Source of the DNA: DAOTUL01 sp034437435
GTDB lineage: Bacteria > Chloroflexota > Anaerolineae > Aggregatilineales > Phototrophicaceae
Assembly: GCA_964417785.1 (NCBI GenBank)
Contig: CAYQJO010000011.1
Span: 1-35,873 of the forward strand
Length of the DNA stretch: 35,873 bases
Direction of reading: 5' to 3'
Shown here: in pieces, positions 26,126 to 34,902 of the stretch
How positions within the stretch are numbered: the stretch's first letter is position 1
Layout: each line of letters opens with the position of its first letter
Program-made: the position numbers and the translations under genes
Notes under the pieces: generated by a model
What the model was told of the DNA's origin: nothing
Databases searched by the model: none
What the model saw: the letters and a program-made list of their open reading frames with translations, nothing else

Positions 26126-26154
26126 TTGTTACAGCCCTATTCAGCCACTATAAT
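26126..26154 (+). promoter_or_regulatory. Promoter of the alaS operon
   Basis: TTGTTA (26126-26131) and a consensus TATAAT (26149-26154) are separated by 17 bp. The predicted start near 26161 leaves a leader of about 27 bases, with GGGAAG before the ATG at 26188. Confidence 0.7.
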
Positions 26155-26187
26155 TTCTTGCGTTCAACATAAGGGAAGTGAAGCATA

Positions 26188-28887
26188 ATGAAGCCGATGA
26201 CCAGCGCAGAAGTGCGACAGGCATATCTCGATTATTTCGTCAAACAGGGCCACCGTGAGGTCATGTCGTCCTCACTGGTACCCGGCAATGACCCGACTCT
26301 TCTTTTCGCCAACGCCGGGATGGTGCAGTTCAAAGATGTGTTCCTGGGCAACGAAAAGCGCGATTATACCCGTGCCACCACCGCCCAGAAATGTCTGCGC
26401 GTCAGCGGCAAGCACAACGACCTGGAAGAAGTCGGCCCCTCAAACCGCCACCATACCTTCTTCGAGATGATGGGTAACTTCAGCTTCGGCGATTACTTTA
26501 AGCTGGACGCCATGCGCTTCGCCTGGGAACTCGTCACCGAAGTCTACGGCATGCCGGTGGACCGACTGGCCGTGACTATCTACGAAAAAGACGACGAGAG
26601 CTTCGACCTGTGGACAAAGGAAATCGGCATCGATCCAAAGCGCGTCGCCCGTATGGGACCGAAAGACAATTTCTGGCAGATGGCTGAGGTCGGCCCTTGT
26701 GGACCCAACACCGAGATTTTCTGGGATCGCTACCCAGAACAGGGCGAAGACAGCATCATCGCCAGCCTTCAGGCCGATGACGACCGCTTCCTGGAATTCT
26801 GGAATCTGGTGTTCATGCAGTTCAACCGCACCCAACCGGACCCCACTCACACTGGCGAATACGATGTGCCGCTGCCCTCGCCCGGTGTCGATACTGGCCT
26901 GGGGCTGGAACGCATGACCAGCATCTTGCAGGGCGTGGAAGCCAATTACGAAACCGACCTCTTCATGCCCATCATCGAGCGCACCCAGCAGCTTGCCGGG
27001 CAGACCGACCAGCAGCGTGACGCCAATATCGTCCCCTATCGCGTCATCGCCGACCATATGCGGGCCGCTGTCTTTCTCATCTCAGATGGCGTGCTGCCCG
27101 GTGCCAAAGGCCGCGACTCCGTCTGCCGCATGGTGATCCGTCGGGCCGCCCGTTTCGGCACACGCATTGGCTTCAACACACCCTTCCTGGCTGAGGTCGC
27201 CGGTGCCGTCATCGACACGATGGGCGATCATTATACTGACCTGCGAGAACGCGCCGACGCCATTCAGGCAACGATCACCCGCGAGGAAGAACGTTTCCGC
27301 CGCACACTGGATAACGGCTTGCAGGAACTCGACACCATGCTGGCCGAGACACCGGCTGGCGGCGAACTCTCCGGCGAGAAGGCATTCTATCTTAAAGCGA
27401 CACTCGGTCTGCCCATCCAGGTCACACGCGACATCGCCGAGGAGCGCGGGTACAGCGTCGATATGAGCGGATTCGCCACCGCCGAGGAAGAACATGCTGC
27501 CGTCAGCGGTGCCGGTCAGGCGATGGGCGAAATCGAGCGGACCGAAGCCTACAACACCGTGCTGAAAACGCTGCAATCGGCGAGCAAGCTGCCGGAATCC
27601 GGCGTTGAATACCTGCCCTATGGCGACACGTTCATCGATGCGCAGGTTGTGGCACTGCTGCAAGACGGTCAACCACTCACCAGCGCCACACTTGGCGAGC
27701 GCGTCGAAGTCGTGCTGGACCGCACCCCCTTCTATGTTGAAGCCGGTGGTCAGGTCAGCGACACTGGCAGCATCAAGGGCGATGGCTGGGAGATCGAAGT
27801 CGAAGATACCCGCCGCCCGGTTGGCGGATTGGTCATCCACACCGGTGAGGTCGTCGAAGGCACCGCTGCACCTGACACCAACGTAAAGGCAACGGTCGAT
27901 GCCGAACGTCGCCGCAACATCACCCGCAACCACACCGGCACACATCTGCTACATGCCGCTCTGCGCAACCATCTCGGTACGCATGTGCAGCAACGCGGCT
28001 CTCTGGTTGCACCCAACCGGCTGCGCTTCGACTTCGCCCATGACGCCCGTGTCTCACCAGCGGAGATCAAAGCTATCGAGGCCGAGGTCAACAACATCAT
28101 TTTGCGCAATTACCCGGTACATGATGAACAAAAGTCGCTGGATCAGGCCCGTAAGGAAGGCGCGATGGCGCTGTTCGGTGAAAAATATAGCGACGTTGTG
28201 CGCACCGTCATCATCGAAAACGGCGACGGTCGCTACAGCTATGAACTCTGTGGCGGTGTTCATGTGAAAGAGACATCCGATATCGGTCTGATGGTGCTGG
28301 TCAGCGAGGGCAGCGTCAGCGCCGGAATCCGCCGCATCGAAGCTCTGACCGGGCCGCGTGCTGTCGCTTATGTCCAGGACCGGCTGTCCACGCTCAATCA
28401 GGTAGCCGGTCAACTCAACACCCCAGCCGACACCGTTGTCGAGCGTGTGGCTGCTCTTCAGGACGAACTGGCCGCCAGCAAGAAGCAGATCGCGCAGCTT
28501 CGCCGCGAAGTTGCCCGCAGTGACTTCAGCAGCATGATCGACAACCTGGAAAATATTAACGGCGTACCAACTCTTATCACCCAATTGAGCGACACGCCGA
28601 TGGAGACCCTGCGCGAGATGTCCGACTGGTTCCGCAACAAGGTAAAAAGTGGGGTGTTCATTGCCGGGACCGATAACGAGGGCAAACCGCAGTTGATGGT
28701 CTCGGTCACCGATGATCTAACCAAACAGGGACTCCATGCCGGTAACATCGTGCGCGAAATGGCGCAGATCGTCGGTGGTGGCGGCGGTGGACGGCCTAAT
28801 ATGGCCCAGGCCGGCGGCAAGGACAGCAGCAAGCTGCCAGAAGCCCTGGATAAAGCCCGCAGTCTCATCGCACAGAGCCAGAATTAG
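26188..28887 (+). CDS. alaS: Alanyl-tRNA synthetase
   Basis: A full-length 899-residue AlaS that charges tRNA-Ala and removes mischarged Ser or Gly. The class II catalytic core begins MTSAEVRQAYLDYFVKQGHR and includes FANAGMVQFKDVFLG and HHTFFEMMGNFSFGDYFK. The editing domain carries HTGTHLLHAAL (the HxxxH zinc site, near residue 580) and CGGVHV (near 687), so proofreading looks intact. The C-Ala end is normal: IVGGGGGGRPNMAQAGG. The stop TAG is followed immediately by the ATG of the next gene, so alaS heads a three-gene operon with a membrane protein and ruvX. Confidence 0.97.
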   Translation: MKPMTSAEVRQAYLDYFVKQGHREVMSSSLVPGNDPTLLFANAGMVQFKDVFLGNEKRDYTRATTAQKCLRVSGKHNDLEEVGPSNRHHTFFEMMGNFSFGDYFKLDAMRFAWELVTEVYGMPVDRLAVTIYEKDDESFDLWTKEIGIDPKRVARMGPKDNFWQMAEVGPCGPNTEIFWDRYPEQGEDSIIASLQADDDRFLEFWNLVFMQFNRTQPDPTHTGEYDVPLPSPGVDTGLGLERMTSILQGVEANYETDLFMPIIERTQQLAGQTDQQRDANIVPYRVIADHMRAAVFLISDGVLPGAKGRDSVCRMVIRRAARFGTRIGFNTPFLAEVAGAVIDTMGDHYTDLRERADAIQATITREEERFRRTLDNGLQELDTMLAETPAGGELSGEKAFYLKATLGLPIQVTRDIAEERGYSVDMSGFATAEEEHAAVSGAGQAMGEIERTEAYNTVLKTLQSASKLPESGVEYLPYGDTFIDAQVVALLQDGQPLTSATLGERVEVVLDRTPFYVEAGGQVSDTGSIKGDGWEIEVEDTRRPVGGLVIHTGEVVEGTAAPDTNVKATVDAERRRNITRNHTGTHLLHAALRNHLGTHVQQRGSLVAPNRLRFDFAHDARVSPAEIKAIEAEVNNIILRNYPVHDEQKSLDQARKEGAMALFGEKYSDVVRTVIIENGDGRYSYELCGGVHVKETSDIGLMVLVSEGSVSAGIRRIEALTGPRAVAYVQDRLSTLNQVAGQLNTPADTVVERVAALQDELAASKKQIAQLRREVARSDFSSMIDNLENINGVPTLITQLSDTPMETLREMSDWFRNKVKSGVFIAGTDNEGKPQLMVSVTDDLTKQGLHAGNIVREMAQIVGGGGGGRPNMAQAGGKDSSKLPEALDKARSLIAQSQN

Positions 28888-30444
28888 ATGTCGCGAGACG
28901 ACCGGGATTTCATCCAGCTTGAAAACGCCGAGGACGCCAGTTCCGTCCGTGACCGCCTGTCGTTCCTACGCGGCAGGCGGGTACTGCTCATCTGGCCGGA
29001 AGAAGGCACCGCCCTGACCCGCAAGCTGGAACTGGTGCTAATCCAGCGTGAAGCCATGCGCCGGGCGATCCGGCTGGCACTGGTCACACATGATGCCGAG
29101 GTCATACGCCACGCCAAAGAACTCAACATCAGCACCTTTGAGACCATCGGTGCCAGCGAGCGCGGACGCTGGAAGCGTGGGCGCTCAAAAGTCTTCACCG
29201 ACCGCTACCAGAAGCCCAAACACGAACCCGAACCGGAAGAACTGATGGAGGTCGCCAGTCGGGTACGGACGAAACGTTCGCGGCTGTCGTGGCTTCAGAC
29301 TCTGATCCTGCGGCTGCTGGTTCTGCTCTTGGTTCTGGGGGTGATCGCCGCACTGACCTATGTGGTCGTCCCTGGCGCGACGGTAACGCTGGTTCCGGCG
29401 CAGCAGCAGATCGAGGCCAGTGTGCAGTTGACGGTCAACGTAGACCCTGGCTTTACCCAGATCGACGTGGAAAACGCCATTCTGCCTGCCATTCGCCTGT
29501 TGCTTCAGGTCGAGGACAACGCAACCATCAATACCACCGGCATGCAGCAGCTTGGCGATGTGCAGGCTCTCGGTCAGGTGGTGTTTATCAACAAAGGCAG
29601 CGAAGCCGTCGAGATTCCAGCAGGGACAACCGTCAGCACCAGCGCCGGAACCCCGATTATGTTCCGTACAATTGAAGCCATCAGCCTTGCAGCCGGCGTG
29701 GATGAGCAGGTTGAAGTCCCGGTCGAGGCCATGCCGGGATCGGCTGGTGCGGTTGGCAATGTGCGCGAGAACATGATTAACACCGTCATCGGGCCGCTGG
29801 AAAATCAAGTAACCGTCATCAACACGGCACCGACCACCGGCGGCCAGAGCCGGACGGTAAATGTTGTCACCGCTGGCGACCGTGACCGACTGCTGGCCGC
29901 CATGCGCCAGCAAATCCAGGAACGTGCTTACAACGAGATGCAGACCATGCTCACCGACACACAGGTGGTCATCATCGAAACATTGAGCATCATCCAGGAA
30001 CGCGACGACTGGACCAACTTCAGCGCCGAACCCGGTGATTTCGCCGACACGCTGTCGCTGAGCATGCGGGCCGAGGTGGAAGCCATCGCCGTCGATATGC
30101 AGCTCGGCCAGCAGATTGTCTTCGCCCGTATGGCAAACCAGATTCCGCGTGGTCGTGTGATCCTGCCAGATACTATCAGCTACCGTCACGGTGATGTCAC
30201 ACAGGCTGGCAACTTCATCACGTTTACCATGTCGGGTGGCGGTCAGGTGGTCGGCCAGATCAACGCCAATCAGGTCCGCGATCAACTCGCCGGGCGGTCA
30301 CTATCGGAAGCAATGGAGTACCTCACGACCCGTGTCGATGTAGACGACAAATCCACACCCAAAATTGTAATTTCACCGGATTTTCTTGACCGTATGCCGA
30401 TCCTGCCCCTGCGTATTAATGTTGAAGTACAGGACAATGGTTGA
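28888..30444 (+). CDS. Single-pass membrane protein of the 'baseplate J/gp47-like' type
   Basis: A 518-residue protein with three parts. Residues 1-134 are cytoplasmic with a Rossmann-like look (VRDRLSFLRGRRVLLIWPEE, then IRLALVTHDAEVIRHAKELN) and end in a basic stretch RTKRSRLSW. One helix spans about 136-160. The remainder is extracytoplasmic, starting PGATVTLVPAQQQIEASVQL and containing the segment IPAGTTVSTSAGTPIMFRTI typical of proteins annotated as baseplate J-like in Chloroflexota and Actinobacteria. No other phage gene is near, so it is a cellular membrane protein of unknown function. Its ATG directly abuts the alaS stop, and its last 8 bp overlap ruvX. Confidence 0.8.
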   Translation: MSRDDRDFIQLENAEDASSVRDRLSFLRGRRVLLIWPEEGTALTRKLELVLIQREAMRRAIRLALVTHDAEVIRHAKELNISTFETIGASERGRWKRGRSKVFTDRYQKPKHEPEPEELMEVASRVRTKRSRLSWLQTLILRLLVLLLVLGVIAALTYVVVPGATVTLVPAQQQIEASVQLTVNVDPGFTQIDVENAILPAIRLLLQVEDNATINTTGMQQLGDVQALGQVVFINKGSEAVEIPAGTTVSTSAGTPIMFRTIEAISLAAGVDEQVEVPVEAMPGSAGAVGNVRENMINTVIGPLENQVTVINTAPTTGGQSRTVNVVTAGDRDRLLAAMRQQIQERAYNEMQTMLTDTQVVIIETLSIIQERDDWTNFSAEPGDFADTLSLSMRAEVEAIAVDMQLGQQIVFARMANQIPRGRVILPDTISYRHGDVTQAGNFITFTMSGGGQVVGQINANQVRDQLAGRSLSEAMEYLTTRVDVDDKSTPKIVISPDFLDRMPILPLRINVEVQDNG

Positions 30445-30874
30445 AGGCCGCCTGCTCGGCATCGATCACGGCCTCAAGCGCATCGGCCTGGCCGTGTGTG
30501 ACTCTTCGCGCCTGGTCGCCCGCGAACTGACCATCCTCCACCGCAAAAGCAAGGCGGAAGACTTCGACACAATCAATCGAATCGCCGCCGAACACGATGT
30601 CAGCGGCATCGTCGTCGGTCTGCCCTCTGATATAGACGCGCCTGTCGGTACGCACACCCAGGCCCATACCGTGCGCCTGTGGGTCGAGCGTCTGCAAAAC
30701 ACAACCGATCTCCCAGTGATATTCTGGGACGAACAACTTTCCAGCGAAGACGCTCGTGCGCTGGCACACCGGCAGCGCCGCCGCCCCGCTGACCTGATTG
30801 ACGATCTGGCAGCCCGCCTTATTCTGCAAAGCTATCTGGATGCCTGCCGTGACGGTTTGGCATCCCCGCTCTAA
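30437..30874 (+). CDS. ruvX: RuvX/YqgF family RNase H-fold nuclease
   Basis: A 145-residue protein of the YqgF family, which includes the putative Holliday junction resolvase RuvX and pre-16S rRNA nuclease. The RNase H-fold acidic residues are present: Asp10 in LGIDHGLKRIGLAV, Glu99 in FWDEQLSSEDAR, and Asp122/Asp123 in DDLAARLILQSYL. GIVVGLPSDIDAPVG is the usual central motif. The ATG at 30437 is chosen because the 5' extension to 30386 lies inside the preceding gene and lacks family character; with it the overlap is 8 bp. An AGGA lies close upstream. It is the third gene of the alaS operon. Confidence 0.92.
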   Translation: MVEGRLLGIDHGLKRIGLAVCDSSRLVARELTILHRKSKAEDFDTINRIAAEHDVSGIVVGLPSDIDAPVGTHTQAHTVRLWVERLQNTTDLPVIFWDEQLSSEDARALAHRQRRRPADLIDDLAARLILQSYLDACRDGLASPL

Positions 30875-30885
30875 TTCGCTATAAT
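30857..30885 (+). promoter_or_regulatory. Strong promoter of the second importer operon
   Basis: TTGGCA (30857-30862) and a consensus TATAAT (30880-30885) are spaced by 17 bp. The -35 lies inside the last codons of ruvX. Transcription should start near 30892, giving a leader of about 67 bases. Confidence 0.75.
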
Positions 30886-30897
30886 CTTACAACTCAC

Positions 30898-30922
30898 AAC
30901 AGGCAGCGCAATACAGCCTGTT
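30898..30922 (+). promoter_or_regulatory. Inverted repeat just after the transcription start (possible operator)
   Basis: AACAGGC and GCCTGTT form two 7-base arms separated by 11 bases, roughly +7 to +31 relative to the predicted start. The spacing of about 18 bp between arm centres would fit a dimeric repressor, or it may be a leader hairpin. Confidence 0.4.
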
Positions 30923-30958
30923 ATGGGGTAGATTTTCTTAGTTTCTTAGGAGGAGCAG

Positions 30959-32718
30959 ATGAATAAGCGTTTATTGTTGGTATTCGCCCTGGTGGCGTTG
31001 CTCGTAGTCCCACTTGCTGGTGTGGCGCAGGGGCAGGACGAGGGTGTATTCCTGCGTTACCCGATCAACCCGGACCCGGAACACCTGAATCCCTTTACGC
31101 AAACCACCATCGCTATCGGCACCGTTAACCGAAACATCTACGAGGGGCTGGTACGCATTGACCTCTCCAACGGCGAAGCGATGCCAAATGTCGCCGAAAG
31201 CTGGGAAGTCTCGGAAGATGGGACCCTGTGGACCATCAACCTGCGCGAAGGCGTCCTTTTCCATGACCATCCTGATGTTACCTATGAAGATGGCAGCCGC
31301 GAGGTCACAGCCGAGGATATCGTATGGGCTTACCACATCCTCAACACCGATGACGAAACTGTCTCGCAAAATCCGCAGACACTCGACGGCGTGGTGGGCG
31401 CTGAAGCCCATCGCAGCGGCGAAGCCGAGACCATCGAAGGTATTCAGGTCGTCGATGACTACACGTTCACTGTGGAGATGGAAACCCCCTATCGACTGTT
31501 CTGGACAGTTGGTGCAGGTACCGTGCCGGTTGTATCACCCGAAGCCTACGAGCAGCTTGGTGACGCCTTCGACACCAACCCGGTCGGCACTGGTCCTTTC
31601 ATATTCCAGGAATGGNNNNNNNNNNNNNNNNNNNNNNNNNNNNNNNNNNNNNNNNNNNNNNNNNNNNNNNNNNNNNNNNNNNNNNNNNNNNNNNNNNNNN
31701 NNNNNNNNNNNNNNNTGACGCCTTCGACACCAACCCGGTCGGCACTGGTCCTTTCATATTCCAGGAATGGCTGCGCGATGACCGTCTAACGCTAACTGCC
31801 AACCCTGAATACTGGCGCGAAGGCTATCCGAAGGTCGATGGCGTTGAGTTTATCAACGTACCGGACGCCAACACCCAGTTGCTCATGTACCGCGAGAGCG
31901 AACTCGACTTCCTGTTCGGCTTCCCCACCGGCCAGCGTGCCTCCATCATCGAGGAGTTCGCTGAAGAATACAACGAAATCCCCGGCCTGAACGTGCGCTA
32001 CTTCGGATTCGACATGCGCCAGGGCTTCTTCGCGGAGAATCCATTGGTCCGTAAAGCTTTTGCCCATTCCTTCAACCGTGATCTGGTCTGGAACGAACTG
32101 ATGGAAGGCGCACGCTTCCCGGCTGATCTGGGTGTGCTGCCGCCGTCCATGCCTGCGTCCACACCAGCCACCATCTACGAATACAACCTGGAAAGAGCCG
32201 CTGAACTGCTGGAAGAAGCCGGTTACCCCGGTGGTGAAGGCATGCCAGAATTGACTGTTTTCATCTTCGGCTCGGCCCGCGATGAACTGTCCTTCCCGGT
32301 CTTGCAGCAGGACCTCGCCACTCTGGGCGTGACGCTCAATATCGAGATCGAAGACAACTCCACCTATTGGAGCCACATCGGTGAAGACGACGTGTTGATG
32401 TTCCTCAGCGGTTGGAGCGCCGGTATCCCCGATCCGTCGGATGTGTTCGACTTCCTGTTCAAGGACGGGCGTGACGACACCCACTACGACAATCCGGAAG
32501 TCAACGCGCTGCTGGAACAGGCCGCTGCCGAGTTCGACCCGACTGCCCGTGAAGCCCTCTACCAGGAAGCCCATGACATCATCATGGAAGACTCTCCCTG
32601 GATCGTGTCGGCCTACAGCAAGGTATCCTGGCTTCAAAAACCCGGCATTGAAGGTTTCGCACCCGGTGGTGGTGGCACCTATACCGCACCACTTCTGGAA
32701 GTTGAAAAGACTCAATAA
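30959..32718 (+). CDS. Family-5 ABC substrate-binding protein (interrupted only by assembly gap)
   Basis: A binding protein of the SBP_bac_5 family. It has a signal peptide (MNKRLLLVFALVALLVVPLAGVAQG, about 25 residues), the mature start PINPDPEHLNPFTQTTIAIG, and the lobe motif NPVGTGPFIFQEW. The frame changes across the N-run, but the 55 bases before and after it are identical. Removing the N-run and one copy (155 bases in all) joins both frames into one intact protein of 534 residues, continuing LRDDRLTLTANPEYW. The gene is therefore whole in the genome. AGGAGG lies five bases before the ATG. A hairpin and two permease genes follow. The family binds peptides, glutathione, nickel chelates or sugars; ligand not assignable. 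Confidence 0.88.
31561..31770. other. False scaffold gap: 100 N between two identical 55-bp contig ends
   Basis: Positions 31561-31615 and 31716-31770 are identical over 55 bases, with 100 N between. The two contigs overlap here and were not merged. The frame and protein family continuity of the binding-protein gene support that no sequence is missing. Confidence 0.93.
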
Positions 32719-32731
32719 GTAATGTTCGCGT

Positions 32732-32755
32732 GGGGCAGCCCCGAAGGGCTGTCCC
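32732..32755 (+). promoter_or_regulatory. Intercistronic stem-loop after the second binding-protein gene
   Basis: A 10-bp stem with one G-T pair (GGGGCAGCCC with GGGCTGTCCC) is closed by a CGAA loop, 13 bases after the stop codon and 15 bases before the permease ATG. No T-run follows. Its place matches the hairpin at 5470-5493 in the other importer operon. Confidence 0.55.
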
Positions 32756-32770
32756 GTTTAGGCAAACCCC

Positions 32771-33730
32771 ATGACCAAGTACATCATACGCCGCCTGTTG
32801 CAGGTGATACCCACCCTATTCGGCGTCTTTACGATTATTTTTGCGCTGGCATTTCTTATGCCCGGTGATCCGCTGCGGGCTGTCCTGGGCGAGAACTACC
32901 AGCGGCTCGATCCATCCGTTATTGAGGCCGCCCGTGAGGAGATGGGCCTTGATGACCCCTTTCATGTGCGCTATGTCGAGTTCCTGGGCGAGGTGCTGAC
33001 CTTCGACCTGGGCTACTCCTATGTTATGAAAGAACCTGTCGTGGACATCATCGGCTACCGGCTGCCGCGCACCATCCAGCTAATGATGGGCGGATTGATG
33101 GTCTCCGTCACGCTGGGGCTGGTCGCGGGTGTCGTCTCTGCTGAACGACAATACACCTGGATCGATCACCTGTTTATGTTTCTGGCGCTGGTGGGGGTTT
33201 CCATGCCGGTATTCTGGCAGGGTTTGCTGGCACAGTTATTCCTGACTCAGGATAAGTACGGCATCGCTCTTTTTCCTGTGGCCGGCTATGGCAATGGTGA
33301 TTTGAGTCATATGATTTTGCCCTCACTGGTCCTGGGTACCAGCCTGTCCGCCATCATCGCCCGTGTGACCCGTGCGGCCATGCTGGAAGTCAAAGGCCAG
33401 GATTATGTGCGCACCGCCCGTGCCAAAGGACTGCCTTATCGCCGTGTCATGTTTCTACACCAGTTCAAAAATGCTCTTATCCCCATTATCACTGTCATCG
33501 CGCTTCAGGTCAGCGCATTATTTACGGGGTCGATTGTCACCGAGACCATCTTTAGCTGGCCGGGACTCGGTCGGGCAGTCATCACCGCTATCGAACGGCG
33601 CGATACGCCGGTCTTCATGGGCATTCTGATTATGGGTGTAATTGTGTTTATCGCGGTCAATCTGATCACAGACCTGCTCTACGTGATTATCAATCCGCGC
33701 ATTCGCTATGAACGACAGGGGGCTTCATAA
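32771..33730 (+). CDS. Family-5 ABC importer permease, DppB/OppB-like
   Basis: A 319-residue membrane subunit. It starts MTKYIIRRLLQVIPTLFGVF and has LAFLMPGDPLRAVLGE near residue 35, the DppB signature. The EAA loop is YVRTARAKGLPYRRVMFLHQ, followed by FKNALIP, and the end is LITDLLYVIINPRIRYE, close to the consensus of the family. About six membrane helices. It is the second gene of the operon that begins with the binding protein at 30959, and the third follows two bases after its stop. No clear Shine-Dalgarno site precedes its ATG, so the hairpin upstream may influence its translation. Confidence 0.93.
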   Translation: MTKYIIRRLLQVIPTLFGVFTIIFALAFLMPGDPLRAVLGENYQRLDPSVIEAAREEMGLDDPFHVRYVEFLGEVLTFDLGYSYVMKEPVVDIIGYRLPRTIQLMMGGLMVSVTLGLVAGVVSAERQYTWIDHLFMFLALVGVSMPVFWQGLLAQLFLTQDKYGIALFPVAGYGNGDLSHMILPSLVLGTSLSAIIARVTRAAMLEVKGQDYVRTARAKGLPYRRVMFLHQFKNALIPIITVIALQVSALFTGSIVTETIFSWPGLGRAVITAIERRDTPVFMGILIMGVIVFIAVNLITDLLYVIINPRIRYERQGAS

Positions 33731-33732
33731 GA

Positions 33733-34635
33733 ATGGCTGAACGTGCTTCAATACCACCTGATGTGGTCTCATTGGATAAGCTCCCACCTGCCATCAGCGG
33801 GCGAGCGCGGTTCTTACGTGCCTTCTCTCGCAGCCGCATCACCATTGTCGGCATCTTAATCGTCGGCATCATCGGTCTGGGAGCCATCTTCGCCGATTTC
33901 ATCGCCCCCTACGATCCAATTGAACCCCACTACGCCGACCGGCTGCACCCACCCAGCGCCGATTACATCATGGGGACAGACGAATTGGGCCGCGATGTTT
34001 TCAGCCGTTTGCTCTATGGCGCACGAATTTCGCTGGTCATCGGCTTTGTGGCGACCGCCATCTCCATCGGTATCGGAATTGTCCTGGGGCTGCTCGGTGG
34101 CTGGTACGGTGGTTGGGTGGATGAGGTCATCGGACGCCTGATCGAGATCACCTGGGCCATTCCGGGACTGATGTTCCTCATCGTCGTCGTGACCATCTTC
34201 GACCCAAGTCCCATATCCATTTTCGCCGCCCTGGGCGTCATCGGTTGGCCGGGAGCAGCTCGCCTGATGCGCAGCCAGGTTCTCGTCGTCAAAGAGATGG
34301 ATTACGTCACGGCGGCGCAGGCCGTCGGCGCATCGACATCGCATATTCTGATACGCCACATTCTGCCCAATTCCATCGCCCCCATGATCGTCGTGGCGAC
34401 ATTGAGCATCGCTGGCGCAATCCTGACCGAATCGACACTGAGCTTTCTCGGCGTCGGCATCCAGATACCGAATCCCAGTTGGGGTACTATGATCGACATC
34501 GGGCGCAATTACACCACCAACGCCTGGTGGTATTCGATCTTTCCCGGCGTCGCCATCATGCTGACAGTTCTCGGTTTCAACTTCATCGGGGATGGTCTGC
34601 GTGACGCGCTGGACCCCAACATGGAAGCACGTTGA
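33733..34635 (+). CDS. Family-5 ABC importer permease, DppC/OppC-like
   Basis: A 300-residue partner permease with the DppC-type first helix ITIVGILIVGIIGLGAIFADFI. The segment DYIMGTDELGRDVFSRLLYG (HxLGTDxLGRDxxSR type) is intact. The EAA loop is DYVTAAQAVGASTSHILIRH, and STLSFLGVGIQIPNPSWGTM is the usual late motif. It begins two bases after the DppB stop. No ATPase gene follows: the next 260 bp hold a Uma2 remnant on the other strand. The transporter must use an ATPase encoded elsewhere, possibly the fused one at 2496-4553. Confidence 0.93.
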   Translation: MAERASIPPDVVSLDKLPPAISGRARFLRAFSRSRITIVGILIVGIIGLGAIFADFIAPYDPIEPHYADRLHPPSADYIMGTDELGRDVFSRLLYGARISLVIGFVATAISIGIGIVLGLLGGWYGGWVDEVIGRLIEITWAIPGLMFLIVVVTIFDPSPISIFAALGVIGWPGAARLMRSQVLVVKEMDYVTAAQAVGASTSHILIRHILPNSIAPMIVVATLSIAGAILTESTLSFLGVGIQIPNPSWGTMIDIGRNYTTNAWWYSIFPGVAIMLTVLGFNFIGDGLRDALDPNMEAR

Positions 34636-34638
34636 TCG

Positions 34639-34812
34639 TCAGCGAAAAATCCGGTCCAGCGGCAGTTCAAAACCGGGCAGGACCGGATCACCGTGAAAAA
34701 TATCGGTTCTGGTCAGCACCTGTACTTTTTCGCCTGGAACATAGACATGGACTTCTTCTGCGTCCGGATATGCCACCCAGACGACGGTTCCGACTGCCAG
34801 ATAATTGCCGAC
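34639..34812 (-). pseudogene. Uma2-family nuclease remnant, C-terminal part only
   Basis: The minus strand encodes VGNYLAVGTVVWVAYPDAEE, then VHVYVPGEKVQVLTRTDIFH and DPVLPGFELPLDRIFR before a TGA at 34639-34641. This is the C-terminal third of a Uma2 (PD-(D/E)xK fold) protein: 'Y...G...VWV..P....V.VY' and 'LPGF.L....IF'. The frame is open up to a stop at 34852-34854, but the part above about 34812 no longer resembles the family, and no start exists. The N-terminal domain with the nuclease core is missing, so it is a decayed copy. Confidence 0.75.
34647..34758 (-). repeat. Direct repeat copy A (112 bp, shared Uma2 3' end)
   Basis: Aligns without gaps to 35609-35720 with 10 mismatches in 112 bases by hand count (about 91 % identity). 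Both copies lie in the same orientation and flank the FHA/membrane gene. Similarity stops abruptly at 34758. Confidence 0.85.
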
Positions 34813-34829
34813 CACATTAACAATTAAGA

Positions 34830-34858
34830 TTGAGTGCCTTTGCTTATTGGATTATAAT
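34830..34858 (+). promoter_or_regulatory. Strong promoter of the FHA/membrane gene
   Basis: TTGAGT (34830-34835) and a consensus TATAAT (34853-34858) are spaced by 17 bp. The -10 falls at the edge of the AT-rich segment. The leader to the ATG at 34903 is about 38 bases. Confidence 0.7.
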
Positions 34859-34902
34859 GTTCAATAAACAGTAGCATTGTGCTTCTATGACAGGGAGAAA
34901 AC

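Noticed and set aside
29185..30285. A 366-codon open frame on the minus strand opposite the membrane protein gene
   Set aside because: It lies entirely inside a well-supported gene on the other strand, shows His/Gln/Asp-rich low-quality sequence and no recognisable domain. Similar long antisense frames at 669-1370, 16973-18181, 27082-27945 and 31792-32715 are the same artefact of GC-rich codon use.
28888..30444. Baseplate J-like domain as evidence for a prophage or contractile injection system
   Set aside because: The protein has a transmembrane helix and a cytoplasmic head, sits in an alaS-ruvX operon, and no tail, sheath, spike, portal or integrase gene is nearby.
31561..31770. A perfect 55-bp direct repeat around a spacer, as might flank a mobile element
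   Set aside because: The spacer is 100 N, and collapsing the repeat restores one reading frame, so it is a contig overlap and not biology.
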